From contig JBFLWS010000003.1 in assembly GCA_040757715.1 (NCBI GenBank), positions 190,307 to 254,306 of the forward strand: a DNA stretch of 64,000 nt, written 5' to 3'. Position numbers and translations under genes: made by a program. This DNA comes from CAIMFV01 sp040757715. GTDB taxonomy: Bacteria > Pseudomonadota > Alphaproteobacteria > Caulobacterales > Caulobacteraceae. Below the pieces are notes generated by a model that saw only the letters and a list, made by a program, of their open reading frames with translations, did no database searches and was not told where the DNA came from. Shown in pieces: positions 33,942-42,532 of the stretch (within the stretch, counting starts at the first letter, position 1; each line of letters begins with the position of its first letter).

Positions 33942-34718
33942 TTAGGGCTCGAACCCTTCGAAAATGTAGTTGTCGCAAGCGGGCTTGAGGCCCTCCCAGG
34001 CGTCGGATGAGCGCACGGTCCAGGCGATCACCGGCTTGCCCGTCTGGCGCAGCTCCGCCGCGGCGGCGCTCGGCAGAACGTCGAGGCCGAGCGACAGGAA
34101 ATGCGGGCGGGCGATGCTGGCGTGCTCCAGGGCCTGGAAGCTGCGGCGCTGGTCGACGGCCAGGCGCGGCTGGTCGTCATAGCTGTAGCTGATCAGGCCG
34201 CGCAGAACCTTGGGGTGATGGTCGGCGAAGAAGGCCACGGAATAGGGATTGAAGCTGGCCACCGCCGCAGGCCCGGCGTGATCGATCAGCACCTCGGCCA
34301 CACGCTTCTCTAAGGCGCCCACCTCGCCCGGCGGCGTCTTCAGCTCGATGATCACCAGGCCCTGGCGGCCAATGACGGTAAGGGCCTCGGCCAGAGTCGG
34401 AAGGGTCTCGTCCGAACCCGAGAGGGCGAGCGTGCGCAGCTCTCGGGCGGTCTTGTCGCGCAGACGCCCGGCCGCGCCGGTGAGGCGGTCAAGCTCGGCG
34501 TCGTGGAACACCATGGCCTCGCCATCGGCGGAGAGCTGCACGTCGAGTTCGACGCCATAGCCGCGCTCCACCGCGTGCTGGAACGCCGCCAGGGAGTTCT
34601 CCGGCGCCCCCGCAGCGCTCCACAGGCCGCGATGGGCGATGGGCGGGGCGAACAGGCGTCGCCAGGCCTCGCCGAAGGCTTCCGCAGGATGGTCCACCGG
34701 GTCTTTGTGCGCGCTCAT
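33942..34718 (-). CDS. Glycerophosphodiester phosphodiesterase
   Basis: 258 residues. The catalytic layout is IAHRGLWSAAGAPENSLAAF (His, Arg and Glu of the active site), YGVELDVQLSADGEAMVFHD (metal-binding Glu and Asp, then general-acid His), and a late VIAWTVRS strand. No signal peptide is seen, so it is cytoplasmic. It releases glycerol-3-phosphate from deacylated phospholipids. The ATG overlaps the stop of the ridA-like gene (ATGA). Confidence 0.93.
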   Translation of the reverse strand: MSAHKDPVDHPAEAFGEAWRRLFAPPIAHRGLWSAAGAPENSLAAFQHAVERGYGVELDVQLSADGEAMVFHDAELDRLTGAAGRLRDKTARELRTLALSGSDETLPTLAEALTVIGRQGLVIIELKTPPGEVGALEKRVAEVLIDHAGPAAVASFNPYSVAFFADHHPKVLRGLISYSYDDQPRLAVDQRRSFQALEHASIARPHFLSLGLDVLPSAAAAELRQTGKPVIAWTVRSSDAWEGLKPACDNYIFEGFEP

Positions 34719-35176
34719 GCGATCTCCACCACCGCGTCCACTTCCACGGCGAAATTCAGCGGCAGACGATAGACCCCCACCGCCGAACGGGCGTGGCGGC
34801 CAGCGTCGCCGAACACCTCGACCATAAGGTTCGAGCAGCCGTTCACCACTTGGGGTATGTCAAAGAAGCCGGGGCCGGCCTGCACGAAGCCGCCGAGCTT
34901 CACCACCCGCCCCACCCGATCTAGATCGCCGCCCGTCGCCACGTTCATCTGGGCGATGAGGTTGATCCCGCACAGACGCGCAGCGGCCTGGGCCTCTTCC
35001 AGCGACACCTCCTCGCCCACCACGCCCTTGATCCCGCCCGACGCATCCACGGAAACTTGACCGGAGATGTGCAGCAGGTTCCCAGCGCGCACGAAGGGCA
35101 CGTAATTGGCCACCGGCGCCACCGGCTGCGGCAGAACCAGGCCCAGTTGAGTCAGGCGCTCGGCGATCTTCGACAT
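34715..35176 (-). CDS. RidA family protein
   Basis: 153 residues from the ATG at 35176. It starts MSKIAERLTQLGLVLPQP. LLHISGQVS near residue 32, the Ala-rich helix EEAQAAARLCGINLIAQM and the final ARSAVGVYRLPLNFAVEVDA with the conserved Arg are RidA/YjgF family features. This longer form, with a VGEEVSLEEAQ stretch, is the YjgH/Rid-like alphaproteobacterial subgroup. RidA deaminates reactive enamines from pyridoxal enzymes; here the exact substrate is inferred only. First gene of a two-gene operon with GDPD. Confidence 0.9.
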   Translation of the reverse strand: MSKIAERLTQLGLVLPQPVAPVANYVPFVRAGNLLHISGQVSVDASGGIKGVVGEEVSLEEAQAAARLCGINLIAQMNVATGGDLDRVGRVVKLGGFVQAGPGFFDIPQVVNGCSNLMVEVFGDAGRHARSAVGVYRLPLNFAVEVDAVVEIA

Positions 35177-35443
35177 GTTCCGTCCACTCTCGGGCTTGCG
35201 CGACGTGCGAAATGCGATGGCCTTCTTTAGCCGCAACCGCTCCACGCGCTCAATGGGCCATGAACACAAGGCTGTGGGCGCGTCTCGACGTGGTAAAACA
35301 CCGTCACGAGATCGCCTTTTTATCAGTCGAAACGGCTCTCGCCGTTGACGTCTCGATGAAGGGTGGATTTGCAGTCAAGATTGGCGCCTCGGTAACCAAT
35401 CCGGCGTCAATGGTTGCGGGCGCCGACTCTAGCGCCCTGTCGA

Positions 35444-37222
35444 GTGGACGATCGATTGAACGCGTTGCGCCCTGTCCTGGTCCTGGTGCTCGCGCTGGCC
35501 TTCGCCGGCGCGGCGCAGGCGGCTGAGCGCAAGGCCCAGGTGCAAGGCCTGGACGACAATCACGCTCTGCGCGACGAGATCGAGCGGGCCATCGGCGAAG
35601 TGAAGACCGCGCCGGAAAGCCGCATTGAGGCGCGCCGTCGCGCCCGGGACGCCGCCGACAGCGCCGAGGCCCTGCTGCGCTCGGAAGGCTATTACGACGC
35701 TTCGGTGGAAGCCGACATCGGCGATGGCGACAAGCCGACGCCCATCGTGCGCATCGCCGAGCTCGGCCCGCGCACCCTCATCGCCCGCACGGATATCTCA
35801 TGGTCGGGGACAGCGCCGGACGAGGCTTCGCAAAACGCCGCCTTCGAGGCCTTGCACCTGAAGGTGGGGCAGGCGGGCCGCGCTGCGGACGTGCTGGCGG
35901 CGGAGGGACGAATCGTGGCGGCTCTGGAAGGCCGCGGCTACGCCGACGCGCGCGCGGCCACGCGCAAGGTGGTGGTGGACCACGACGACCACACCATGGC
36001 CCCCACCTTCGATATCGCCGCCGGCGCGCTGGTGCGGCTGGACGGGATCAGGCTCACCGGGGCCAGCAAGACGTCGCAAGCCTTTGTCGATCGCTTGATT
36101 CCCTGGAAGCACGGCGAAGTCTATCGACCTGAAGCGGTGGCCCAGCTCGAGCGCCGCCTGTCGGACACCGGGGTCTATGACAGCGTCACCGTGGCGCTGG
36201 CGCCGCCTGGCGCGCCGGACCAGTTGCGGCCGGTGGTGGTGGGGCTGGCCGATCGGGCCAAGCACACCTTGGACTTCATCGCCGGCTATTCCACCAGCGA
36301 AGGCCCCGACTTCGACGTGAAGTGGTCGGACTACAACCGCTTCCATCGCGCCGACACGCTGACCTATGAGGCGCGCCTCGCCCAGATCGACAGCCGGGCC
36401 GGCGTGGAGTGGTCGATCCCGCATTGGCTGAAACCCGGCCAGACCCTGAAGACCGATCTCTATCAGTTCCGCACCGTGGCCCCGGCCTATACCGAGCAGG
36501 GCCAGCTGGTGGGCGGCGACATTACGCGTCGCTTCACCACCACATCCTACCTCACCGCCGGCCTATCCCTGACCCAGTCGGAGGTGAACAACAAGGAAAC
36601 CGGCAAGATCCACATCACCACCACCCGACTGGTGGGCGCGTTCGCCTGGGACCACTCGGACAATCCGCTGGACCCGCACCGGGGTTGGAAGGCCCAAGCT
36701 CGGGTCACGCCCACCGACATTCTGGGCCAGGAGCAGCTCAGCTTCGTGAAGGCGGAGGTGAAGGGCAGCGCCTATATCCCCATCGGCTCCATCAACGATG
36801 TTCTGGCCGGTCAGGTGCACGTGGGCTCGATCATCGGCGGCACCATTCCCCTGGTGCCGGCGTCGGACCGCTTCTTCGCCGGCGGCGGCGGGTCCGTGCG
36901 CGGGTACGCCTATCAGAGCATCGGCCCACACTACGCGGACAACACGCCCGTGGGAGGCTTGTCGCTCACCGAGGCGACACTCGAATATCGTCACCGATTT
37001 GGCTCAGGCCCTTTCGGTGCGGTGGTGTTCGTCGACGCCGGATCGGTGGGCAACCATGTCACGCCCAGCTTCAGAGATGTGCCCGTGTCCGTGGGGGTCG
37101 GGCTGCGCTATAGCCTCGGCTTCGCGCCGATCCGCCTCGACGTGGCCACGCCGCTGCGCAAGACCGGCGTCACAGGCCAATCCGCCTTCCAGATGTATCT
37201 CAGCATCGGACAAAGCTTTTGA
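35444..37222 (+). CDS. tamA: TamA, Omp85-family outer-membrane assembly protein
   Basis: 592 residues from the GTG at 35444, which puts a signal peptide right after the start (LRPVLVLVLALAFAGAAQA). An earlier TTG at 35414 is less fitting. The product has N-terminal POTRA repeats (about 40-270) and a C-terminal beta barrel. The Omp85 hallmark is GGGSVRGYAYQSIGP near residue 485, and the last residue is Phe (YLSIGQSF), as for outer-membrane barrels. It works with TamB in outer-membrane assembly and envelope lipid transport. Its stop overlaps the tamB start (TTGA). Confidence 0.93.
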   Translation: MDDRLNALRPVLVLVLALAFAGAAQAAERKAQVQGLDDNHALRDEIERAIGEVKTAPESRIEARRRARDAADSAEALLRSEGYYDASVEADIGDGDKPTPIVRIAELGPRTLIARTDISWSGTAPDEASQNAAFEALHLKVGQAGRAADVLAAEGRIVAALEGRGYADARAATRKVVVDHDDHTMAPTFDIAAGALVRLDGIRLTGASKTSQAFVDRLIPWKHGEVYRPEAVAQLERRLSDTGVYDSVTVALAPPGAPDQLRPVVVGLADRAKHTLDFIAGYSTSEGPDFDVKWSDYNRFHRADTLTYEARLAQIDSRAGVEWSIPHWLKPGQTLKTDLYQFRTVAPAYTEQGQLVGGDITRRFTTTSYLTAGLSLTQSEVNNKETGKIHITTTRLVGAFAWDHSDNPLDPHRGWKAQARVTPTDILGQEQLSFVKAEVKGSAYIPIGSINDVLAGQVHVGSIIGGTIPLVPASDRFFAGGGGSVRGYAYQSIGPHYADNTPVGGLSLTEATLEYRHRFGSGPFGAVVFVDAGSVGNHVTPSFRDVPVSVGVGLRYSLGFAPIRLDVATPLRKTGVTGQSAFQMYLSIGQSF

Positions 37223-40200
37223 ACGATCCGGCGTCATCATCGGCTGACCCGGGCGCCTCGCCGCCGGAACACGGCTTCACCCATGCGGTGGAAGAGGCGG
37301 CCCACGCCTTCGAAGCCGGCATGGCGGCGGCGGAGCATGAGATCGAGCGGGAGACCGCGGCGATCGAACGCCAGTTCCCCTGGGTGCGCACCGTGCGCCT
37401 CGCCCTGTTGGGAACCTTCGCCACGCTGCTGCTGCTGGTCATCGGGGCCATGTTGGGCGCGCGCACCGACGCCGGGCGGGCGATGATCACCCGAATGCTC
37501 GACGGCGCGCCCCTGGGGGCTGTCGGCGTGCTGCACGTCGAGGGCTTGAAGGGCGACCTGTTCAGTCAGTTCTCTCTGGGCAAGCTGAGCATCGCCGACA
37601 AGCACGGCGTGTGGATCGAGGTCCGCGACTTAAGGACAGTCTGGTCGCCGTTCGAGCTCATCCTGCGTCGGGTGCATCTGCAGAAGGTGTCCGCCGCCGA
37701 GCTCATCGTCCACCGGTCGCCCGATCTGCAACCACAACCGCCGCAGCCTAAGCAGAACCTGCCCCTCGACTTTCGCCTGGATGATCTGCGCCTGCGCCTG
37801 AAGACCGACCCGGCCCTCACCACTACGCCGGGGGATTTCGACGTGCGGGGCCAAGCCCGCTTCCGCCGCAACGGTTCGGCCAGCGGCGTCTTGTCCGCGC
37901 ACAGCCGCACCCACGCCGGCGACGGGATCACGGCCGAGTTCAAGATCGGCGAGCAGGATCGGGTGCGCCTGCGGGTCGAAGCGCGGGAGGGGCAGGGCGG
38001 CGCTATCGCCGGCGCGCTCGGCCTGCCAGTGAACAAGCGGCTCCTGGTGCGCGCGGTGGCCGACGGCACGGTGCAGGCCGGCGCGCTTGAGGCCTTCGCC
38101 GAGTCGGGCGACCAGCGTCCGGCTGACATGCAGGCCAGCTGGGGCAAGGACGGCGGGGCCTTCAACGCCCGCTATAACGTGCTCGCCTCCAAGCTCACCG
38201 ACTATTTCGTCGATCGGATCGGGCCGGAGATCCGCATCACCGCCTCGTCGCATCGGCTGCACGGGGACGTGTTCCAGATCATGGGCCAGGCGGCGGGCCG
38301 CGACGCCCGCGCCGACTTCAACGGCCCGGTGAACTTCCACACCCGCCGGGCCGAGGGCGTCGCCCTGAAATTACAGGTCAACGACCTCTCTCACTGGTGG
38401 GTGCCCGTGCCGAAGATCGGCCCAGCCCAGGCCGAGGGCGCCCTCACCGGCGATCTCGATCATTTCACCTACAAGGGCGCCATTCACGGTCAGAAGATCG
38501 AACAGAGCGGCTTCACCCTCGCGGCGCTGTCCGGTCCGGCGGTGTTCACGCACAAGCCGGGCGAGTTCCGGCTCCAGGCCGAGCTGGCCGGCCAGGGCGG
38601 CGGCGGAACCGGCTTATTGGCGGCGCTCTTGGGACCAAGGCCGACGGCGCTCCTCGACGGGGCGAAGATCGAAGCCAGCGGCCGCTATGTGTTCAACCAT
38701 CTGCGCCTCAAGGGCCAGGGCGTCGACCTCAACGCCGACGGCGGCCAGGACCTTTTCCACGGCCTGACTTTCAACGGCGACGCCAGGGTGTTCAACCTGG
38801 CCACCGCCAAGCCGGGCGCGCGCGGTCAGATCACCGCCACCTGGCGCGCGTCGCTGGCCCGCGAAGCCAAGCTCTGGGACGTGACCTTCAACGCGGCGGG
38901 GCGCGATTTCGCCACGGGCGCGGCGGAGTTCGACCGCCTGCTTGGCCCTGCGCCGAAGCTGCAGGTGAAGGCCGCATGGGGCGGCGAAGGCTTTCGGGTG
39001 ACCAAGGGCGATTTCGCCGGCGCCGCGCTGGCCGCCAGCGGCGGCGGCCTCATCGACTGGAACGGCGGGATCGGCTTCGACTTCGACTGGTCGGCCAAGG
39101 GACCGTTCAATGTGGGGCCGCTGGTCATCGCCGGCGCCGCCAATGGCAAGGGCCGCGCTTCGGGGGCCGTGGAGGCGCCCCGCGCCGACCTCACCGCCGA
39201 GCTCGCTTCGGTGGATGTCGGCAAGTTGGTGGTGAAGCCGGCCAAGCTCAGCCTCAGCCTGCTCAAGCCCGCCGACGCCCTCGAAGGGGTCGCCGCCATC
39301 GCCGGGCCGAGCGCCTACGGGCCGGCGCAGGCCAAGACCGCCTTCCGCTTCAGCGACAAGGGCGTGGAGCTGCGCGACCTGGTGGCCGACGCCGGCGGCT
39401 TGAAGCTGGCGGGCTACATCACGCTGCAGGGCGCGGCGCCCTCGGTGGCCGATCTGACCCTCGCCATGACGCCCGGGGCCTTCATCAATTCCGGCCGCGC
39501 CACGGGCGGACTGAAGATCGTGGCCCGACCCGACGGGGCGCTGGTCAATGGCCACCTGGAAGGGCGGGACGTCAGCGCGCCAGAGCTCGGCGTATCGCTG
39601 CACCACCTGCAATTCAGCGCCAAGGGGCCGCTGGCCAAGCTGCCCTACAGCCTCGCCATCGACGGCCTGGAGCCTAGCGCCTGGAGCTTCAACGGCGGCG
39701 GGACCATGGCGCTGCAGGACTCCAACCTGGCGCTGACGCTCAGCGGCGGGGGCAAGATCCGTCACGCGGACTACAAGCTTTCCGAGCCCGCAGAGCTGCA
39801 CTGGTCAGATAAGGAGCGCTCGGCCCGGCTGCGCCTGGCGGTGGCCGGGGGCGATGCCTTCTTCGATGCGCGTCAGGCGGGCGATGTGCTCGACCTCAAG
39901 TCCCAGGTGCACAATGTGGACCTGTTGGGCCTGACCAACGATTTCGCCGGACGCTTCAACGCCGATCTCGCGGTGGCCGGCAAGGGCGCGCATCTCGCCG
40001 GCAAGCTCGACGCCAGCTTTGTCGATGCGCACAGCCGCGACGCCCCGGCCAATACGGCCCTCACCGCCAAGGTGCACGCCGAGCTCGCCGACACTGAGCT
40101 GCAGCTGGTCGCCTCGGCCGCGAACCCGCAGGGGCTGAAGTCTGAGCTCAATCTCGCCCTGCCGGCGGAGTCGGCGGCCTATCCGTTCCGCGTGGCCATC

Positions 40201-41526
40201 GATCGCACCAAGCCCCTGCGCGGCGCCTTCTCCGCCGAGGGCGAGCTGCGTCCCTTGTGGGACCTGCTGGCCGGCGGCGATCGCACCCTGGCTGGGCGTG
40301 TCTCCTCTCATGGGACCATCGAGGGCACGCTCAACGATCCCTTGTTCAATGGCGAGGCCAAGCTCGTCGACGGCCTGTTCCACGACGTGCCCACGGGCTT
40401 TTCGCTGCAGCATCTCGGCGTCAACGTGGCCTTCGCCCAGACTGCATTCAACGTCGGCCAGTTCTCGGGGGCGGACGGTCACGGCGGCGAGCTGGCCGGC
40501 TCGGGCCAGGTGAGCACCGCCCGCGGCGGCGGCTCCACCTTCCAGTTGCAGCTAAAGAAGTTCCAGCTCATCAACAACGAGCTGGGCAAGGCGACGGCCT
40601 CGGGAGCGGTGACGGTGACGCGGGATGCGGCGGGACATGCGCGTCTCGCCGGCGCGCTGACGGTGGACCGGGCCGACCTGGTGGCCAATCCCCCCAACCC
40701 CACGGGCGTGGTGCCCATGGACGTGATCGAGGTGCACCGCGTCCCCAAGGAAAGCGACCAGACCATCGGCGCGGCGCGCCAGGGGCCGCTACAGCTCGCC
40801 CTCGACGTCTCCATCCGCGCGCCCCGGGGCGTCTTCCTCCGCGGCAAGGGTCTGGACGCGGAAATGTCCCTCGACGCCCACGTGGGCGGCACGGCCAACC
40901 AGCCGGACCTTACTGGCGTGGCGCGGGTGGTGCGCGGCTCCTACGACTTCTCCGGCAAGCGATTTGATTTCGATGAGGCGGGGGTGGTTCACTTGGGCGC
41001 GACCCCGGAGACCATCCGCTTGGAACTCGCCGCCACGAGAATCGACCCCACCCTCACCGCCTGGGTAAAGATTCGGGGCACGGCGGCCAAGCCGGACATC
41101 CAGCTCAGCTCCTCGCCCGTGCTGCCCCAGGACGAAATCCTCTCCCGGGTGCTGTTCGGGGTGTCGGCTTCGCAGCTTTCGCCGTTCGAGGCCGCTCAGC
41201 TGGCCTCGGCCCTGGCGTCGCTCGCCACCGGCGGGGGCTTCGACATCATCGGCGGTCTGAAGCAGTTCGCCGGTCTCGACCGTCTCGCGGTGGGCGTGGA
41301 CAGCGCCACCCAGACCGCCACCGCCGTGGTGGGGGTGAAGCAGGGCACCACCATCTCCGGCGGCAAGTATCTGTCGGACAACGTCTATGTGGAGCTCACC
41401 GGTGGCGGGCGGCTGGGCCCCACCGCCCAGGTGGAGCTGCGCCTGCGCAAGAACCTGTCAGTGATCTCGCAGGTGGGCGGCGGCGGCGACGCCCAGCTCT
41501 CAGTGCGCTTCCGCAAGAACTACTGA
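37219..41526 (+). CDS. tamB: TamB, AsmA-like inner-membrane bridge protein
   Basis: 1435 residues from a TTG at 37219 that overlaps the tamA stop. One N-terminal transmembrane helix lies near 55-76 (RLALLGTFATLLLLVIGAM). A long periplasmic beta-rich region follows, and the end is the TamB C-terminal domain (VLPQDEILSRVLFGVSASQLSPFEA-type sequence at about 1305-1329, seen here as LSRVLFGVSASQLS). Such proteins form a hydrophobic groove across the periplasm and are linked to TamA. The Ala/Gly/Leu-rich middle is typical of AsmA-like repeats. Length matches alphaproteobacterial TamB. Confidence 0.93.
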   Translation: MNDPASSSADPGASPPEHGFTHAVEEAAHAFEAGMAAAEHEIERETAAIERQFPWVRTVRLALLGTFATLLLLVIGAMLGARTDAGRAMITRMLDGAPLGAVGVLHVEGLKGDLFSQFSLGKLSIADKHGVWIEVRDLRTVWSPFELILRRVHLQKVSAAELIVHRSPDLQPQPPQPKQNLPLDFRLDDLRLRLKTDPALTTTPGDFDVRGQARFRRNGSASGVLSAHSRTHAGDGITAEFKIGEQDRVRLRVEAREGQGGAIAGALGLPVNKRLLVRAVADGTVQAGALEAFAESGDQRPADMQASWGKDGGAFNARYNVLASKLTDYFVDRIGPEIRITASSHRLHGDVFQIMGQAAGRDARADFNGPVNFHTRRAEGVALKLQVNDLSHWWVPVPKIGPAQAEGALTGDLDHFTYKGAIHGQKIEQSGFTLAALSGPAVFTHKPGEFRLQAELAGQGGGGTGLLAALLGPRPTALLDGAKIEASGRYVFNHLRLKGQGVDLNADGGQDLFHGLTFNGDARVFNLATAKPGARGQITATWRASLAREAKLWDVTFNAAGRDFATGAAEFDRLLGPAPKLQVKAAWGGEGFRVTKGDFAGAALAASGGGLIDWNGGIGFDFDWSAKGPFNVGPLVIAGAANGKGRASGAVEAPRADLTAELASVDVGKLVVKPAKLSLSLLKPADALEGVAAIAGPSAYGPAQAKTAFRFSDKGVELRDLVADAGGLKLAGYITLQGAAPSVADLTLAMTPGAFINSGRATGGLKIVARPDGALVNGHLEGRDVSAPELGVSLHHLQFSAKGPLAKLPYSLAIDGLEPSAWSFNGGGTMALQDSNLALTLSGGGKIRHADYKLSEPAELHWSDKERSARLRLAVAGGDAFFDARQAGDVLDLKSQVHNVDLLGLTNDFAGRFNADLAVAGKGAHLAGKLDASFVDAHSRDAPANTALTAKVHAELADTELQLVASAANPQGLKSELNLALPAESAAYPFRVAIDRTKPLRGAFSAEGELRPLWDLLAGGDRTLAGRVSSHGTIEGTLNDPLFNGEAKLVDGLFHDVPTGFSLQHLGVNVAFAQTAFNVGQFSGADGHGGELAGSGQVSTARGGGSTFQLQLKKFQLINNELGKATASGAVTVTRDAAGHARLAGALTVDRADLVANPPNPTGVVPMDVIEVHRVPKESDQTIGAARQGPLQLALDVSIRAPRGVFLRGKGLDAEMSLDAHVGGTANQPDLTGVARVVRGSYDFSGKRFDFDEAGVVHLGATPETIRLELAATRIDPTLTAWVKIRGTAAKPDIQLSSSPVLPQDEILSRVLFGVSASQLSPFEAAQLASALASLATGGGFDIIGGLKQFAGLDRLAVGVDSATQTATAVVGVKQGTTISGGKYLSDNVYVELTGGGRLGPTAQVELRLRKNLSVISQVGGGGDAQLSVRFRKNY

Positions 41527-41567
41527 TCCGCAACGCCTGATCGGGTCAGGCTTGAAACAAAAGAAAA

Positions 41568-41602
41568 CCCCTCTCCCGGCTGGCGGGAGAGGGGCTTTTT
41601 TT
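41568..41602 (+). terminator. Bidirectional rho-independent terminator between tamB and ompW
   Basis: A perfect 11-base stem, CCCCTCTCCCG (41568-41578) and CGGGAGAGGGG (41584-41594), with a five-base loop, is followed by C and seven T. On the other strand the stem is followed by TTTTCTTTT, so it can also stop the convergent ompW transcript. Confidence 0.9.
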
Positions 41603-41622
41603 AGTCAGGCTGATGGGTCAGA

Positions 41623-42324
41623 TCAGAACTTGTAGCCCACGCCCACGCTCACGATCCACGGATCGAGGTCGACGCTGGAGTTCAGATCGACGCCGGCGAG
41701 CGGGTCATTGGCGGCCGGCACCTTGGCCTTGGTGTTGAAGAATTCCTTCTTCACGTCGACGTTGACGCTCCAGGGGCCTTGGGTGGCCACGTCCACGCCG
41801 GCTTGCAGCACGAGGCCGGCGTTGGCGGGCAGCTTCACCTTGAAGCCGTTCTTGCCGCCGCCGCCGAAGAACCAGATGGCGCCCACGCCGCCGCCCACAT
41901 AGGGGTTGATCTGGCTGTTGGGGGCGAAGTGATACTTGGCGGTGAGGGTCGGGGGCAGGGTCCAGGTCGACTGGATCTTGGCGTTCACCGGAGTCACGCC
42001 GAGGAGCGCGCCCTTGGCCTTGATGGAGTGGAACGAGCTGCCGAGGATCAGTTCCGCCGACAGGTTGTTCGTGTAGTAGTAGTCGATGCCCACGGTGGGC
42101 ACCACGCTGTTCGACACGTCGACCTTAAGGCCGGTGTCGGCGCCGTTGGAGGCGATGCGGATCTTGTTGTTGGCGTCCGACGCCACGTCGGTGATGCGGG
42201 TGGTCAGCGTGAAGTGACCGGCGTTGTTGGTGTTGAAGCCGTCAGCGGCGGTGGCGGCGTTGGCGGCGCCGGCGAGGGCCGCGAAGGCGGCGCCGACGGC
42301 GAGGGCGGTGAGGCGGATGGTCAT
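41623..42324 (-). CDS. ompW: OmpW family outer-membrane protein
   Basis: 233 residues from the ATG at 42324, with a GGGGG ribosome site. Signal peptide (TALAVGAAFAALAGAANA), then an eight-stranded barrel pattern. The OmpW features are VPTVGIDYYYTNNLSAEL, LPPTLTAKYHF, NPYVGGGVGAIWFF and a C-terminal VSVGVGYKF ending in Phe. OmpW barrels form small hydrophobic channels in the outer membrane. A Gly/Lys loop (GGGGKNGFKV) varies from family to family. The 72-codon upstream extension is rejected because it precedes the signal peptide. Confidence 0.93.
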   Translation of the reverse strand: MTIRLTALAVGAAFAALAGAANAATAADGFNTNNAGHFTLTTRITDVASDANNKIRIASNGADTGLKVDVSNSVVPTVGIDYYYTNNLSAELILGSSFHSIKAKGALLGVTPVNAKIQSTWTLPPTLTAKYHFAPNSQINPYVGGGVGAIWFFGGGGKNGFKVKLPANAGLVLQAGVDVATQGPWSVNVDVKKEFFNTKAKVPAANDPLAGVDLNSSVDLDPWIVSVGVGYKF

Positions 42325-42532
42325 GAGAACCCCCTTGTTTGGCTCTGAGCGGCTCGCCACACGGCGAACCCGTTGCGGCCGGATTGACGCCGGCTCGTGG
42401 CGGGAAAAAACGCCTCTGGAGCGATCGCCACATTGACCCGGCGCAATTTCCGGGCGTCGACCCGATTTCCTCAAAATTTTTGTGGGCAAGGCGTGACTGG
42501 CGCGCCACACCAGGGGTCTGTAGAGGAATCCT